Origin: Lachnospira sp. UBA3790 | GTDB taxonomy: Bacteria > Bacillota > Clostridia > Lachnospirales > Lachnospiraceae | Direction of reading: 5' to 3' | Assembly (NCBI GenBank): GCA_002369135.1 | Contig: DFEY01000002.1 | Coordinates: 59,000-122,999 of the forward strand | DNA length: 64,000 nt | Part shown: positions 44,446-53,842 of the stretch, piece by piece | How the letters are laid out: each line of letters starts with the position of its first letter | Numbering within the stretch: the first letter of the stretch is position 1 | The notes under the pieces: generated by a model | Databases searched by the model: none | What the model was told of the DNA's origin: nothing | The model's input: only the letters and a program-made list of their open reading frames with translations | Program-made: the position numbers and the translations under genes

Positions 44446-45585
44446 TTAGACTTGTCCCTCGTAGAGTTTCACTGTTTCATCCACTACATATTCCCAGTTA
44501 TATTTTTCACAAATATAATCTGCTGATTGTTCTTGAAACTCTTTAACAATGTGTGGATTTTCGCAAAGAGTCTGAAGTTTTGCTCTTAAGTCTTTTACAT
44601 TTCCTTTTTGGAAAGATAACGCTTTGTCTCCTACCACTTCTGTACACTCTGGTATGTCAGATGTTAGACAGCAGTTTCTATAACTCATAGCTTCTAACAA
44701 ACTAAGTGGCATTCCTTCCACATCTGATGGGAGTACATAAACATATGCATTATCATATAATTCTTTTCTAGTAACACCCTGAACAAACCCTGTAAAGATT
44801 ATTCTGTCATCATCACCTGCCAGCTCTTTTACTGCTTTTGCATAATCTTCAGTGTCTGAAATACCTCCGGCTATCACTAGTTTTTTATCTGTGTCTAGTT
44901 TCTTAAAAGCCTCTATCAAATATATCAAGCCCTTTTCAGGAACTATTCTACTTAGGTAAAGAATATAATCTTCTTTTTCCAAACCATACTCTCTTCTAAT
45001 TTTGTCTGGTTTTCTTTCTCTATGTCTCTCTACTCCATTTGGAATCAATACAGTATCTCTGCCATATGTTTCTTTGAAGTAGTCTTGCATATTTTTGCTA
45101 AGAACAATTATTTCATCAGCTTTCTTCACGGCCATTTTTTCACCGCGTTTAATGTACCATGAAGCAAATCCACCCCATTTAGATCTCTGCCAGTCTAGTC
45201 CATGGATAGTCGCTATGCATCTTTTTCTAAATAGCTTTGGAATCCACATAACAGCACAAGGTCCCTCGGCATGGTAGTGAACTACATCATGTCTACCAAC
45301 TGCTACTCTAAGAGACGCAACAAGAGAAGATGTCATAGCAGCTAGTCCCTTTTTATCAATTGTAAACACTCGTCTTACTCTAACACCTTTGTAGTTGTCT
45401 ACTCGTTTTCTATTATATTGTTTTCCACTTACATGACGGCCCTTTCTATTATAACAAGTAACGTCGTATCCTCTCTCCACTAAACGGACAGAGATTTTCT
45501 CCACTACTCGCTCCACGCCACCTTCTCTAGAAGGTATGCGCTTGTGGCCAATCATTGCAATTTTTTTCTTCGATGGTTTAGACAA
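44446..45585 (-). CDS. Glycosyltransferase family 4 (DUF1972-type N-terminus)
   Basis: 379 aa from a TTG start (AGGGG 9 nt upstream). The N-terminal IAMIGHKRIPSREGGVERVV is the DUF1972-type opening of GT4 enzymes acting early in surface-polymer assembly. VLIPNGVERH, YLSRIVPEKGLIYLIEAF and SDVEGMPLSLLEAMS follow. It lies next to the BY-kinase, where the first glycosyltransferases of such operons often sit. I infer an early step in repeat-unit synthesis. Confidence 0.87.
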   Translation of the reverse strand: MSKPSKKKIAMIGHKRIPSREGGVERVVEKISVRLVERGYDVTCYNRKGRHVSGKQYNRKRVDNYKGVRVRRVFTIDKKGLAAMTSSLVASLRVAVGRHDVVHYHAEGPCAVMWIPKLFRKRCIATIHGLDWQRSKWGGFASWYIKRGEKMAVKKADEIIVLSKNMQDYFKETYGRDTVLIPNGVERHRERKPDKIRREYGLEKEDYILYLSRIVPEKGLIYLIEAFKKLDTDKKLVIAGGISDTEDYAKAVKELAGDDDRIIFTGFVQGVTRKELYDNAYVYVLPSDVEGMPLSLLEAMSYRNCCLTSDIPECTEVVGDKALSFQKGNVKDLRAKLQTLCENPHIVKEFQEQSADYICEKYNWEYVVDETVKLYEGQV

Positions 45586-45608
45586 ATAATTGTTCCCCTA
45601 TTTCTCAA

Positions 45609-46337
45609 TTATTTTTGGTCTTCTTTAACTTCCTCGTTCTTAGTCTTTCCGTAACCATATCCATAGCCATATCCGTAACCGTAATATCTGCCATATTTCT
45701 TCTTTGATTTTGGAACACGGTTAAGAACTGTTCCAAGTAACTTACAGCCAACTCTGTCTAACTGAGCTACTGCCTGTTTTACAATCTTCTTTGAAGCATA
45801 TCCACTTCTGATTACCATTACCGCTCCATCACACATTGACGCGATAAGTGAGCCGTCTGCCACGTTATCTAGTGGTGGTGAATCTATGATCACATATTCA
45901 AAGTCATCTGATACTTTTTCTAGCAATTCTTTAAACTTTGGATCTTCTAGAAGAATAGTTGGGTTTTCTAAAACATTTGTACATGGAACAAAGTATCCAT
46001 TCTCTATATTTGTTCCATAAACAACATCTTCGTAAGTAGCATTTCCTGATAGGTAATAGTCCATACCCTTTACTTCTTCGTTGCTCTTTACTTTGTATCT
46101 ATTAGTAGCTGTAGCTTTTCTTAAGTCTAGATCAATAAATGCTGCCTTAAATCCAGCTTCTGCCAACATTTTCCAAAGGTAGATTGATATGAAACTCTTT
46201 CCTTCATTTGGAACTGTACTCGTGATAAGTATTTTCTTTGTACTCTCACCTGTAAACTTTACATTTATTCTTAATCTATTTAGCGCCTCTTCTAATGAAT
46301 ATGGAAGGTCAACTAGTTCTATATTTACATTTTTCAT
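45609..46337 (-). CDS. CpsD/CapB-type tyrosine kinase (BY-kinase)
   Basis: A 242-aa protein with Walker A TSTVPNEGKSFIS, Walker A' AAFIDLDLRKA and Walker B YVIIDSPPLD. The C-terminal tail is a run of Tyr-Gly repeats (RYYGYGYGYGYGYGK), the autophosphorylation cluster typical of BY-kinases. It controls polymer length and export together with the YveK-like activator encoded just upstream (ATG overlaps its stop). Confidence 0.92.
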   Translation of the reverse strand: MKNVNIELVDLPYSLEEALNRLRINVKFTGESTKKILITSTVPNEGKSFISIYLWKMLAEAGFKAAFIDLDLRKATATNRYKVKSNEEVKGMDYYLSGNATYEDVVYGTNIENGYFVPCTNVLENPTILLEDPKFKELLEKVSDDFEYVIIDSPPLDNVADGSLIASMCDGAVMVIRSGYASKKIVKQAVAQLDRVGCKLLGTVLNRVPKSKKKYGRYYGYGYGYGYGYGKTKNEEVKEDQK

Positions 46338-47128
46338 TATTTTGCCCTCCTAGTTCCTTTTTTCTTTTCATCGTCCTCTATGAAAATATCATTTTCTGGA
46401 ATAACTGTAAGTGGTGCGAAACCAAATTCGTTTTCGATATCCTCTGCAGTCTTTATTGTGTCATCTAACAAGAATCTAATACTTATAATAACGCAGTATA
46501 ATCCAGCAAAAATAAGTCCACCCAATAGTAGATATTTCAAATAATTAGGCCCCACTCTCTTTTCTTCCAACTTACCTCTTTGAACGATATTGGGCTTTGT
46601 AGTACTCATAGCTCTAGGCAAGTATGTTCTAAGAGAATCAATTAGTGTGTTAGTTATTTTTTGTGCAGTCTTAGCATCACCTGCTGTAGTAGTAATTCGT
46701 AGCACTCTTGTGTCTTCTGGATTCTCAATCTCTATCATGCTTGACAATTTATTGGCTGTCATATCTAAATGAAGTTTATCAATAACCTCTTCCATTACAG
46801 GATAACTGAAAATCAACTCCTCATAATCCTTTGTAAGAGCTTGTCCAATATTTAGATCGGCTATGTTTACTACTGCATCTTCTGATGCTGTAACAGCATA
46901 TAACTTAGCTGTAGATTGATATGTAGGATGCTTTGTAAAGTATGCATATGCACTAAATAAAAGTGCTCCCACTAAAAAACACAAGATTATATACTGTATA
47001 TGGTCTAGTAACATACTAAAAATCTTAGTCAAATTCATAGTATCACCATCTGTAGATGCTACATCCGCTGTGGAAATGATAATGTCATCTACATTTTGTT
47101 CGATTTGTTTCTTTTCATTACCTATCAT
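46337..47128 (-). CDS. YveK/CapA-like chain-length determinant (Wzz family)
   Basis: 263 aa from ATG 47128 (AAGGAG 13 nt upstream; an ATG at 47152 lacks any site). Two membrane helices (about residues 45-65, IILCFLVGALLFSAYAYF, and 195-217, YLLLGGLIFAGLYCVI) flank the extracellular Wzz domain (YQSTAKLYAV, RVLRITTTAGDAKTAQKI). It is the transmembrane activator of the BY-kinase encoded next, and regulates polymer length. The C-terminal cytoplasmic tail binds the kinase (family knowledge). Confidence 0.9.
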   Translation of the reverse strand: MIGNEKKQIEQNVDDIIISTADVASTDGDTMNLTKIFSMLLDHIQYIILCFLVGALLFSAYAYFTKHPTYQSTAKLYAVTASEDAVVNIADLNIGQALTKDYEELIFSYPVMEEVIDKLHLDMTANKLSSMIEIENPEDTRVLRITTTAGDAKTAQKITNTLIDSLRTYLPRAMSTTKPNIVQRGKLEEKRVGPNYLKYLLLGGLIFAGLYCVIISIRFLLDDTIKTAEDIENEFGFAPLTVIPENDIFIEDDEKKKGTRRAK

Positions 47129-47161
47129 AGTTCTTGTTCGTCTCCTTATCATTTTTGAGAT

Positions 47162-48250
47162 CTATTTATTTATAATTTTTCCATTTTTATCTACTTCGTC
47201 GTAGAATAGTTTTCTCACTACATTATCTAGACTCTTCTTGTTTGGATAAAACGCATTAAATCCATAGTCATCCTTCTTGTTCTTGCCTTCTATCTTAAAA
47301 GAACCTAAATATTTATTCTTTAGAACAGCTTTTGTTATCATGCTGGCATCTTCACCAGACATTGAAGTTATCATATAGTCGTGTAAGTCTCTGTAAACAT
47401 CAATTGAGAATTTAGGATTCTTATCTGTTCTCTTGCCAACTAATTCCTTTAAACCTTTCATATACTCGTTCTGTCTGCGCATTCTGCATTCATTCGAGCC
47501 ATCTCCCACATTCATTCTGTCATGTACATAATGCTGTGCTTGGTCGTCATTTAACTTAATAGTTTTACCCTTCTTCAAAGTCTTATCTGAATCTGAGAAG
47601 TCGTCTTTTATTTTTACTGAAACGCCACCTACTGCATTGTTTATTACTTTGATAGCATCTTGGCTTAAAGCAGTGTATTCATCTATGTATTGATCATGTA
47701 GCAACTCTGAAACAGCTTTCATTGTATTCTCGCATGATCTTTCTTTGCCGTCGGCTACTTCATATGCCAATGCTAATTGAATGTCTGTGGTTGCCAAGTA
47801 CTTTCCGTTTTCATCCAACGAATCCACAGCTGTTATTGTATCTCTATCTATTGGAAGAAGTGCGTATGTGTTTTTCTCTCTATCTATTACTAGAAGAGTT
47901 ATCACATCAGCGCGCCCAGGATTGTAAGTATCCTTCTCTTCTTTTGTTGTTTCTTCCGTGCCGTAGTTTCTTTCTTCTGTAGTTGGCTGTGTGGTCTCTG
48001 CTGTCAATTTGCCCTTCACATCGGTACCTATTAGCAAATATGTCTCGATGTTTGGCTTGGCAACACATTTTACTCCACCTATCTTTACGATTTTGTCGGT
48101 TCTATTAGTTTTCGTGGTGTCCTCTGGCTCGCCTATGAAGATGATAGCCAAAATTCCCACTATACAGATGACCGCAAAGATACTTAGGTAGATAACAGCG
48201 CTCTTTTGTTGTTTTATGGTTTCTCTAAAACCTTTTCTACCTTCGCTCAT
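47162..48250 (-). CDS. LytR-CpsA-Psr (LCP) family glycopolymer ligase
   Basis: A 362-aa protein. One N-terminal membrane helix (about 17-40) is followed by the LCP domain: YLLIGTDVKG, RADVITLLVIDREKNTYALL, PIDRDT, and YVHDRMNVGDGSNECRMRRQ holding conserved Arg and Asp residues. LCP enzymes move polymers from lipid carriers to peptidoglycan. An acidic Thr/Glu insert (TTEERNYGTEETTKEEKD) interrupts the domain. It is preceded by the 42-aa membrane protein gene by 10 nt. AGAGG lies before ATG 48250. Confidence 0.9.
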   Translation of the reverse strand: MSEGRKGFRETIKQQKSAVIYLSIFAVICIVGILAIIFIGEPEDTTKTNRTDKIVKIGGVKCVAKPNIETYLLIGTDVKGKLTAETTQPTTEERNYGTEETTKEEKDTYNPGRADVITLLVIDREKNTYALLPIDRDTITAVDSLDENGKYLATTDIQLALAYEVADGKERSCENTMKAVSELLHDQYIDEYTALSQDAIKVINNAVGGVSVKIKDDFSDSDKTLKKGKTIKLNDDQAQHYVHDRMNVGDGSNECRMRRQNEYMKGLKELVGKRTDKNPKFSIDVYRDLHDYMITSMSGEDASMITKAVLKNKYLGSFKIEGKNKKDDYGFNAFYPNKKSLDNVVRKLFYDEVDKNGKIINK

Positions 48251-48260
48251 GTTTTACCTC

Positions 48261-48389
48261 TTACTTTAATGTAGCTAATCCGTGAATTAGATTATAGCCT
48301 GCTTCAGGATATTTCTTTTCTAATACTACTAGTACTGCTAATAAGAAAAAGCAGATAATTGATAGTATTATTGCTGTTTTTTTAGACAT
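48261..48389 (-). CDS. 42-aa single-pass membrane protein at head of the polysaccharide operon
   Basis: Minus-strand reading from ATG 48389 gives 42 residues: MSKKTAIILSIICFFLLAVL, then VVLEKKYPEAGYNLIHGLAT, then LK and TAA (48263-48261). One hydrophobic helix (about 6-23) is followed by a short tail. AGGAG is 7 nt before the ATG, the best ribosome-binding site of the operon start. It ends 10 nt before the LCP ATG. No family is recognised. It could be a small partner or regulator of LCP/YveK. Confidence 0.75.
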   Translation of the reverse strand: MSKKTAIILSIICFFLLAVLVVLEKKYPEAGYNLIHGLATLK

Positions 48390-48419
48390 TTTGTTTCTCC
48401 TAATTATTTAAAGTTTGAT

Positions 48420-48460
48420 GGGTATTTTTGCGCACGAAAAACCTGTGGGCGCAATAACCC
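48420..48460 (-). promoter_or_regulatory. Leader hairpin before the polysaccharide operon
   Basis: Minus-strand GGGTTATTGCGC (48460-48449) can pair with GCGCAAAAATACCC (48433-48420) with small bulges. It lies about 30 nt upstream of the first gene and downstream of a possible promoter TTGATA-16-TATGAT near 48490. It could be a leader control hairpin. Only the pairing is seen. Confidence 0.35.
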
Positions 48461-48644
48461 ATACTCGGTTATTATTTTATCATAATACTGATAAAAAGAC
48501 TATCAATTATGGCTGTTATTTTTCGTGTAAGTGCGCTTTTTTATGTGTTTTTTTGTGGTTATTTGTCAATTGTCAGTTTTTTCATAAATCTGGTGTCATT
48601 GTGTTATAATTAGTATGATTTATTTAAAGATTTAGAGGTTTATT

Positions 48645-49514
48645 ATGTGGATTGCAGATAACTGGAAAGACTATGAAGTGCTAGACACATCCTCCGGCGA
48701 AAAGCTTGAACGCTGGGGCGATTTCTTCTTAGTGCGCCTAGATCCTCAGGTGATTTGGAACACTGAAAGATTAGATTATAGATGGCACAACCCAAACGGC
48801 CACTACTACCGCTCAAATAAAGGCGGCGGCGAATGGGAATTTAATGATTTGCCCGAAGTTTGGCAGATAAACTATGGCGATTTAGTGTTTAATCTAAAGC
48901 CTTTTAGTTTTAAGCATACTGGACTGTTCCCTGAGCAGGCTGTGAATTGGGATTGGTTTAGCGGATTGATCCGAGAGGCTAAGGCTTCTAAGGATGAGAT
49001 TAAGGTTTTGAATTTGTTTGCATACACCGGCGGTGCTACTCTAGCTGCTCTTAACGCTGGAGCGCATGTTACACATGTGGATGCGTCAAAGGGTATGGTA
49101 ACTTGGGCTAAGGAGAATGCGGTATCTTCAGGTTTGGCTGATAGACCACTAAGATGGCTGGTGGATGATTGCGTTAAGTTTGTCGAGCGCGAGATTAGAC
49201 GTGGAAACAAATATGATGCTATCATTATGGATCCACCATCATACGGACGTGGACCTAAAGGTGAGATTTGGAAGATTGAGGAAAGTATTTTCCCATTTAT
49301 TGAGAAGTGTTCTGAATTACTATGCGACGATCCGCTTTTCTTTTTAGTAAATTCTTACACTACTGGACTTCAGCCAGCTGTGCTAAGTTATATGATAAAT
49401 ATGGCTGTTGGTAACAAGTTTGGTGGTAAGGTTGAGGCTGATGAGATAGGCCTTCCAGTTAGTTCTAATGGGTTGGTATTGCCATGCGGGGCTAGCGGAA
49501 GATGGAGTAAATAA
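48645..49514 (+). CDS. RlmI-like class I SAM-dependent RNA methyltransferase
   Basis: A 289-aa protein. SAM-binding motif KVLNLFAYTGGATLAALNAG spans about 121-140. HVDASKGMVTWAKENA is next, with catalytic-region DPPSYGRGPKGE. The N-terminal part resembles the RlmI/RlmL-type second half. The usual catalytic Cys motif after strand 5 is replaced by LVNSYTTGL, so 5-methylcytosine formation is not assured. A TGTTATAAT extended -10 lies at about 48602-48610, and GAGG lies before the ATG. It is transcribed away from the polysaccharide operon. Confidence 0.82.
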   Translation: MWIADNWKDYEVLDTSSGEKLERWGDFFLVRLDPQVIWNTERLDYRWHNPNGHYYRSNKGGGEWEFNDLPEVWQINYGDLVFNLKPFSFKHTGLFPEQAVNWDWFSGLIREAKASKDEIKVLNLFAYTGGATLAALNAGAHVTHVDASKGMVTWAKENAVSSGLADRPLRWLVDDCVKFVEREIRRGNKYDAIIMDPPSYGRGPKGEIWKIEESIFPFIEKCSELLCDDPLFFLVNSYTTGLQPAVLSYMINMAVGNKFGGKVEADEIGLPVSSNGLVLPCGASGRWSK

Positions 49515-49549
49515 AAAATGTGTGACCTTTAGGTCACACATTTTCTTTT
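49513..49549. terminator. Bidirectional terminator between convergent genes
   Basis: AAAATGTGTGACC pairs perfectly with GGTCACACATTTT (about 49515-49544), loop TTTA, with T-run after it. Confidence 0.88.
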
Positions 49550-49564
49550 TATCACCTTTTCAAA

Positions 49565-50212
49565 TTATGCATTTTCCAGTGTTACTTCACTTAACTCAAA
49601 TCCCTCATCATTTATATCCTTACAAATTGATACGATATACTTATCGTTCATCTTAAACTGAGTGCATTTGAACTCTGTCTGATTTCTGATTACTGGGCCT
49701 TCTGGTCTAAATACTATCTCAAATGAGTTTAATGGTTTTCTAAGTCCCATTCCTATATTTTTAAGATAAGCTTCTTTTAATGTCCACACTTCACAGAATC
49801 TTTGATGTCTTTCTTCATCGTTGGCGCCTGCGTTTATATATGCACATTCACCTTGCAAGAAGTTCTTCTCTGCTATTCTGTGCTTGTCTGCTTTTTTCTT
49901 TTGGATATCAATCCCTATCTCGTAGTCTGAAACTGCTGCTAACACATATCTGCCTGAATGCGATAGATTAAACTTTAAATCAGAGTTTACAAAATATGGT
50001 TTGCCGTGTTTATCTGTTGCCACGTCAGAATCCACAAAATACTTTGTCTTTATAAAATTTATCATTAGTCCAGAACCCATAAGTCTGAGTTTATCCGCTG
50101 TGGACTGGCTTTTTTCAATTCTCTCTAGTCTGCCTTCTGTTATATTTTCAATCTGTGAATTAAATATTGCCTTGTTTCTTAAAGGCTCAATGTCAAAATA
50201 GTATACTTCCAT
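49565..50212 (-). CDS. Sfp-type 4'-phosphopantetheinyl transferase
   Basis: A 215-aa protein. Family motifs are FNLSHSGRYVLAAVSDYEIG then IDIQ (Mg-binding) and FCEVWTLKEAYLKNIGMGL. It transfers phosphopantetheine from CoA to a carrier protein. No PKS/NRPS gene is in the window, so the carrier could be encoded elsewhere. AGGAAAG precedes ATG 50212. Confidence 0.9.
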   Translation of the reverse strand: MEVYYFDIEPLRNKAIFNSQIENITEGRLERIEKSQSTADKLRLMGSGLMINFIKTKYFVDSDVATDKHGKPYFVNSDLKFNLSHSGRYVLAAVSDYEIGIDIQKKKADKHRIAEKNFLQGECAYINAGANDEERHQRFCEVWTLKEAYLKNIGMGLRKPLNSFEIVFRPEGPVIRNQTEFKCTQFKMNDKYIVSICKDINDEGFELSEVTLENA

Positions 50213-50271
50213 CTTTCCTCACGTTTCTCCTAAATATAATGTCACTTGTTTATTTCTCAAATATCACTTAT

Positions 50272-51789
50272 TTATATATTTTTCTTCATAGTATTTATTC
50301 CTAGTGCCCTCTTACCCTGGAGTCTTGTTCTGGAGAATATACTCGAGAACAATACTAGTAGTGGGAATATTTCAAGACGTCCTACTAACATATCAAACAT
50401 AAGTACAATCTTTGAAATTGTTCCATAGCAAGTAAAGTCTGATGCTACACTATCAAAACCGGGTCCAATGTTGTTTAGCGTAGCCATAACTGCTGATATG
50501 TTTGTTGTGACAGTATGCCCATCTATACTTATGATTAAAACTGATACGATAAGTATTGCCACATACGCACCTAGGTATGCCATTGTTCTTTTGATGATGT
50601 CGTTTGACACACTCTTCTTGTTCATTTTTACCTTTGAAACAAGTCTTGGGTGTGTAATATTTACAATCTCGTTTTTAATTGATTTTAATACGATAATTAA
50701 ACGCGACATTTTAAATCCACCGCCGGTAGATCCCGCACACGCACCTATCGCCATCAAGAATAAGATTATACATTTTGAAAGAGTAGGCCATGCATTAAAG
50801 TCTGCTACCGTACCGTAACCTGTAGTCGATGATATTGATGCCACTTGGAAAGCCGACTGTTGAATCGCTTCGCCCCAACCACTAAACAATCCTCTTCCGT
50901 TTATCGTAAGGATGGCTACGGCCGCTATCAGCATGACAAAGTACCATCTTAATTCTTCGTCGAAGAAAACTAACTTTGGCTTTCTTATTAGTAGCAAATA
51001 GTACATCGTAAAGTTGATAGAACACAAAATCATAAATACTGTGATTATAATTTGTACAGCTGTAGAATAACTTCCGATACTTGTTCCTAGCAAGGCAAAT
51101 CCACCAGTACCCACTGTACCGAATGTAAGTGTGGATGATTCAAATGGTGTAAGTCCTGCTATTATAAGCGCAATCATCTCGATAAATGTGATTGCAATAT
51201 ATATTAAATAAAGTGTTTTTGCTGTGTTCTTTGCCTTCGGCAAAAATTTGCTAACTGTAGGTCCTGGAGATTCCGCCTTCATCATATGGATACTTGAACT
51301 TGCGCCCAGCGGCAAAATTGCCATAATAAATACTAGCACTCCCATTCCGCCTACCCAGTGTGTGAATGAACGCCAGAATAATGTGGCGTGCGAAATGGAG
51401 TTGAATCCATTTTGGACGTTCTCTGTCAACTGATCCGGTGTAAGGATACTAGATCCCGTAGTAGTAAATCCTGAGATTGTCTCGAATAATGCGTTGAAGT
51501 AATATGGAATAGCGCCTGTTAATACGAATGGGACTGCGCCCACTAAACTGAGCAATATCCACCCGAGCGATACCGAAACAAATCCCTCTTTTGCAAAGAA
51601 TGCCTCGCTTTTAGGTTTTTTTATCTTTCCAATCATTCCGATTGCAAATACTATTCCCGCTAGTCCTAAATAGATTAGCGCATCTTTTGTCTCGCCATAA
51701 TAAAACCCTACCATGGCAGGAAGGGTTAAAAATGCTCCTTCAAAGCACAATACATATGCAAGTAAATATCTAATCATTGATATATTCAT
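50272..51789 (-). CDS. trkH: TrkH-family potassium uptake protein
   Basis: A 505-aa multi-pass protein with selectivity-filter-like loops (TTTGSSI near 115, TVGTGGFALLG, SSTTGYGTVADF, NNIGPGFDSVA). It is a membrane K+ channel subunit gated by TrkA, encoded just upstream at 51852-53204 (62 nt between). GGAGATATT lies before ATG 51789. Confidence 0.92.
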   Translation of the reverse strand: MNISMIRYLLAYVLCFEGAFLTLPAMVGFYYGETKDALIYLGLAGIVFAIGMIGKIKKPKSEAFFAKEGFVSVSLGWILLSLVGAVPFVLTGAIPYYFNALFETISGFTTTGSSILTPDQLTENVQNGFNSISHATLFWRSFTHWVGGMGVLVFIMAILPLGASSSIHMMKAESPGPTVSKFLPKAKNTAKTLYLIYIAITFIEMIALIIAGLTPFESSTLTFGTVGTGGFALLGTSIGSYSTAVQIIITVFMILCSINFTMYYLLLIRKPKLVFFDEELRWYFVMLIAAVAILTINGRGLFSGWGEAIQQSAFQVASISSTTGYGTVADFNAWPTLSKCIILFLMAIGACAGSTGGGFKMSRLIIVLKSIKNEIVNITHPRLVSKVKMNKKSVSNDIIKRTMAYLGAYVAILIVSVLIISIDGHTVTTNISAVMATLNNIGPGFDSVASDFTCYGTISKIVLMFDMLVGRLEIFPLLVLFSSIFSRTRLQGKRALGINTMKKNI

Positions 51790-51851
51790 AATATCTCCAG
51801 TTTAAATATGTGACGTCTTTATATTTTTGTGTAACTTTTTTAATCATGTAC

Positions 51852-53204
51852 CTATTTCGCAATATCATGCACATCGTGAAGACCTTTTACTGTAGTCAAA
51901 GCTACTACTTTGTCTCCCGCGTGAATAAATGTTGAACCCGTAGCAATGCTTGACTTGTTATCGTGAGTTACACAGCCAATAATAACTCCCTTTTTCACTT
52001 TAATTTCCGACAAAGGTTTATCGATGAATTTAGCGTCTTCTGGCACTTCAAACTCGATAGCTTCCACTCTATTATCGTTTAATTGATATAGAGAAAGTAT
52101 TCCATTATCGTTTTGCATTTGGCTACGAACGAATCTTAAAATTCTCTCCGCAACAATATATTTTGGATAAACCACACTGCCTATATCGAGACTGTCAATA
52201 ATCTTGTCAAATGCAGTTCGGTGAACTTTTGTTATGACCTTACAATCAGAAACTTCTTTAGCATAAAGCGCGAGCATAATATTTTCTTCGTCAAAGCTTG
52301 TGTTTGCGATGAACGCATCTACATCCTCTATACCCTCTTCTATTAGAAGGTTTTTATCTGTGGCATCACCTTGGATAATAGTGGCTCCATCTAGTATATC
52401 ACTCAACTTTTCACATCTAGCCTGGTCTTGTTCAATAATTTTAACCTCGACGCCCATAGACATCAAAATCCTTGATAGGTAAACTGTTGTACGCCCACCA
52501 CCTAGTAGAATGGCATTTGATGCACCGTTCACTGAAATTCCTAGGCTCTTGAAAAATTCGTGAGCTACATCTATGCTCGCAAGCACTGAGATGATATCTC
52601 CCTGCTCCATTTTAAAATCTCCACCAGGAATCAAAACTTCGTCGTTTCTCTCCACAACAGGAATTAATATTTCTGAATTGTACTTATCACCGAATTCTTT
52701 CATTGTCATATCGCAAAGCGGACTTTTTTCATTTAGTTTGTATGAAATAATTTCGACTCTGCTTTTAGGAAAAATATCTACGTTTAATGCTATTGGCAAG
52801 TTAAGAAGCGCTGCCATTTCTCTAGCTGATGCAGCGTGCGGATTTATAACCATAGTTAAACCTAGTGTAGATTTGATAAGTCCAATCTCTCTGCCGTACT
52901 CTGGATTGCCCACTCTGGCAATTAGGTTTTTAACACCCTTACTCTTTGCAATAAGACATGCGAGCAAGTTCATCTCGTCATTTCCTGTGACCGCAATAAA
53001 TAAATCACAGTCATCTATATTTGCTTCTTCTAGCACATTAATACTAGAACCAGTTCCCACTACGCCGTACACGTCAAAGGAATCTGATATTTCCTCAACT
53101 ATTTGGGCATCAGTATCTATAACTGTTATCTTGTGATCTTCCTGGCTTAGTTGCTCTGCTAGTGTGCCACCTACGTTGCCGCATCCTGCAATAATAATAT
53201 TCAT
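51852..53204 (-). CDS. trkA: Trk system potassium uptake regulator TrkA
   Basis: A 450-aa protein with two RCK-N/RCK-C halves. Rossmann loops are IIAGCGNVGGTLAEQL (1-20) and LLGGGRTTVYLSRIL (about 234-248). It binds NAD(H) and ATP and gates TrkH. GAGGCGAAT lies just before ATG 53204. A stem (ACCGA/TCGGT) is seen in the leader at about 53260-53280, without a family match. Confidence 0.93.
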   Translation of the reverse strand: MNIIIAGCGNVGGTLAEQLSQEDHKITVIDTDAQIVEEISDSFDVYGVVGTGSSINVLEEANIDDCDLFIAVTGNDEMNLLACLIAKSKGVKNLIARVGNPEYGREIGLIKSTLGLTMVINPHAASAREMAALLNLPIALNVDIFPKSRVEIISYKLNEKSPLCDMTMKEFGDKYNSEILIPVVERNDEVLIPGGDFKMEQGDIISVLASIDVAHEFFKSLGISVNGASNAILLGGGRTTVYLSRILMSMGVEVKIIEQDQARCEKLSDILDGATIIQGDATDKNLLIEEGIEDVDAFIANTSFDEENIMLALYAKEVSDCKVITKVHRTAFDKIIDSLDIGSVVYPKYIVAERILRFVRSQMQNDNGILSLYQLNDNRVEAIEFEVPEDAKFIDKPLSEIKVKKGVIIGCVTHDNKSSIATGSTFIHAGDKVVALTTVKGLHDVHDIAK

Positions 53205-53331
53205 ATTCGCCTCGCGCGCCTTTAATTTGGGTGCGCATTCCTCCTAAAATATGTCTCTTTACCGATTGAATTTCGGTGAGTATTCTAGCTAAAATATGTG
53301 ATATTTTTGCTCTCAATTATTATACAACTTC

Positions 53332-53361
53332 TTGATTTTTTAGCAATGTTTTTTATATAAT
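53332..53361 (+). promoter_or_regulatory. Promoter for mscL
   Basis: TTGATT (53332-53337), an 18-nt spacer and TATAAT (53356-53361), 41 nt upstream of the mscL ATG. Confidence 0.65.
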
Positions 53362-53401
53362 ATTGTTAACGTAAAAAGAACGATAAAGGAGAGTTATTAT
53401 T

Positions 53402-53797
53402 ATGATTAAAGAATTTAAAAAGTTCGCCCTTCAGGGCAATATGATGGACTTGGCAGTTGGTGTAATTATAGGTGGTGCTTTTAAAGGCATTGTTGACTCT
53501 TTGGTAAATGACATTTTTATGCCACTTATTTCAATTATCACAGGTGGCATCAACTTCGACAAATGGAAATGGGTGATAGGTTCAGGCAAAAATGCAGCAA
53601 CTGTCACATGGGGAACATTCCTATCAAATGTTCTTAACTTTATCATTATGGCATTTGTTATTTTCCTAATGATCAAGGCTATGAACAAACTTCGCAAAAA
53701 AGATGAAGAAGTTACTACAAAGGTATGTCCTCACTGTAAGTCAGAGATCGACATCGAAGCTACTAAGTGTCCACACTGTACAAGTGATGTTCAGTAA
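53402..53797 (+). CDS. mscL: Large-conductance mechanosensitive channel MscL with zinc ribbon
   Basis: A 131-aa protein. The N-terminal FKKFALQGNMMDLAVGVIIG with following GAFKGIVDSLVND is the MscL signature, and two membrane helices are present. After about residue 100, in place of the usual short helix bundle, it carries a zinc-ribbon-like end: CPHC (109-112) and CPHC (123-126). It releases solutes on osmotic downshock. The zinc ribbon is an unusual addition. GGAGAG lies before the ATG, and a strong terminator follows. Confidence 0.93.
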   Translation: MIKEFKKFALQGNMMDLAVGVIIGGAFKGIVDSLVNDIFMPLISIITGGINFDKWKWVIGSGKNAATVTWGTFLSNVLNFIIMAFVIFLMIKAMNKLRKKDEEVTTKVCPHCKSEIDIEATKCPHCTSDVQ

Positions 53798-53807
53798 AAA
53801 CAATTTT

Positions 53808-53842
53808 GACTCAGGCGAAATGATTCGCCTGAGTCTTTTTTT
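53808..53842 (+). terminator. Terminator after mscL
   Basis: GACTCAGGCGAA pairs perfectly with TTCGCCTGAGTC around ATGA, followed by TTTTTTT. Confidence 0.9.

Noticed and set aside
53110..53316. A 68-aa ORF across the trkA start
   Set aside because: It overlaps the conserved N-terminus of TrkA in another frame, and the nearest SD is too close to the internal ATG. TrkA has its own GAGGCGAAT site.
53205..53331. A c-di-AMP (ydaO-type) riboswitch ahead of trkA
   Set aside because: Only a small ACCGA/TCGGT stem is present in too short a leader.
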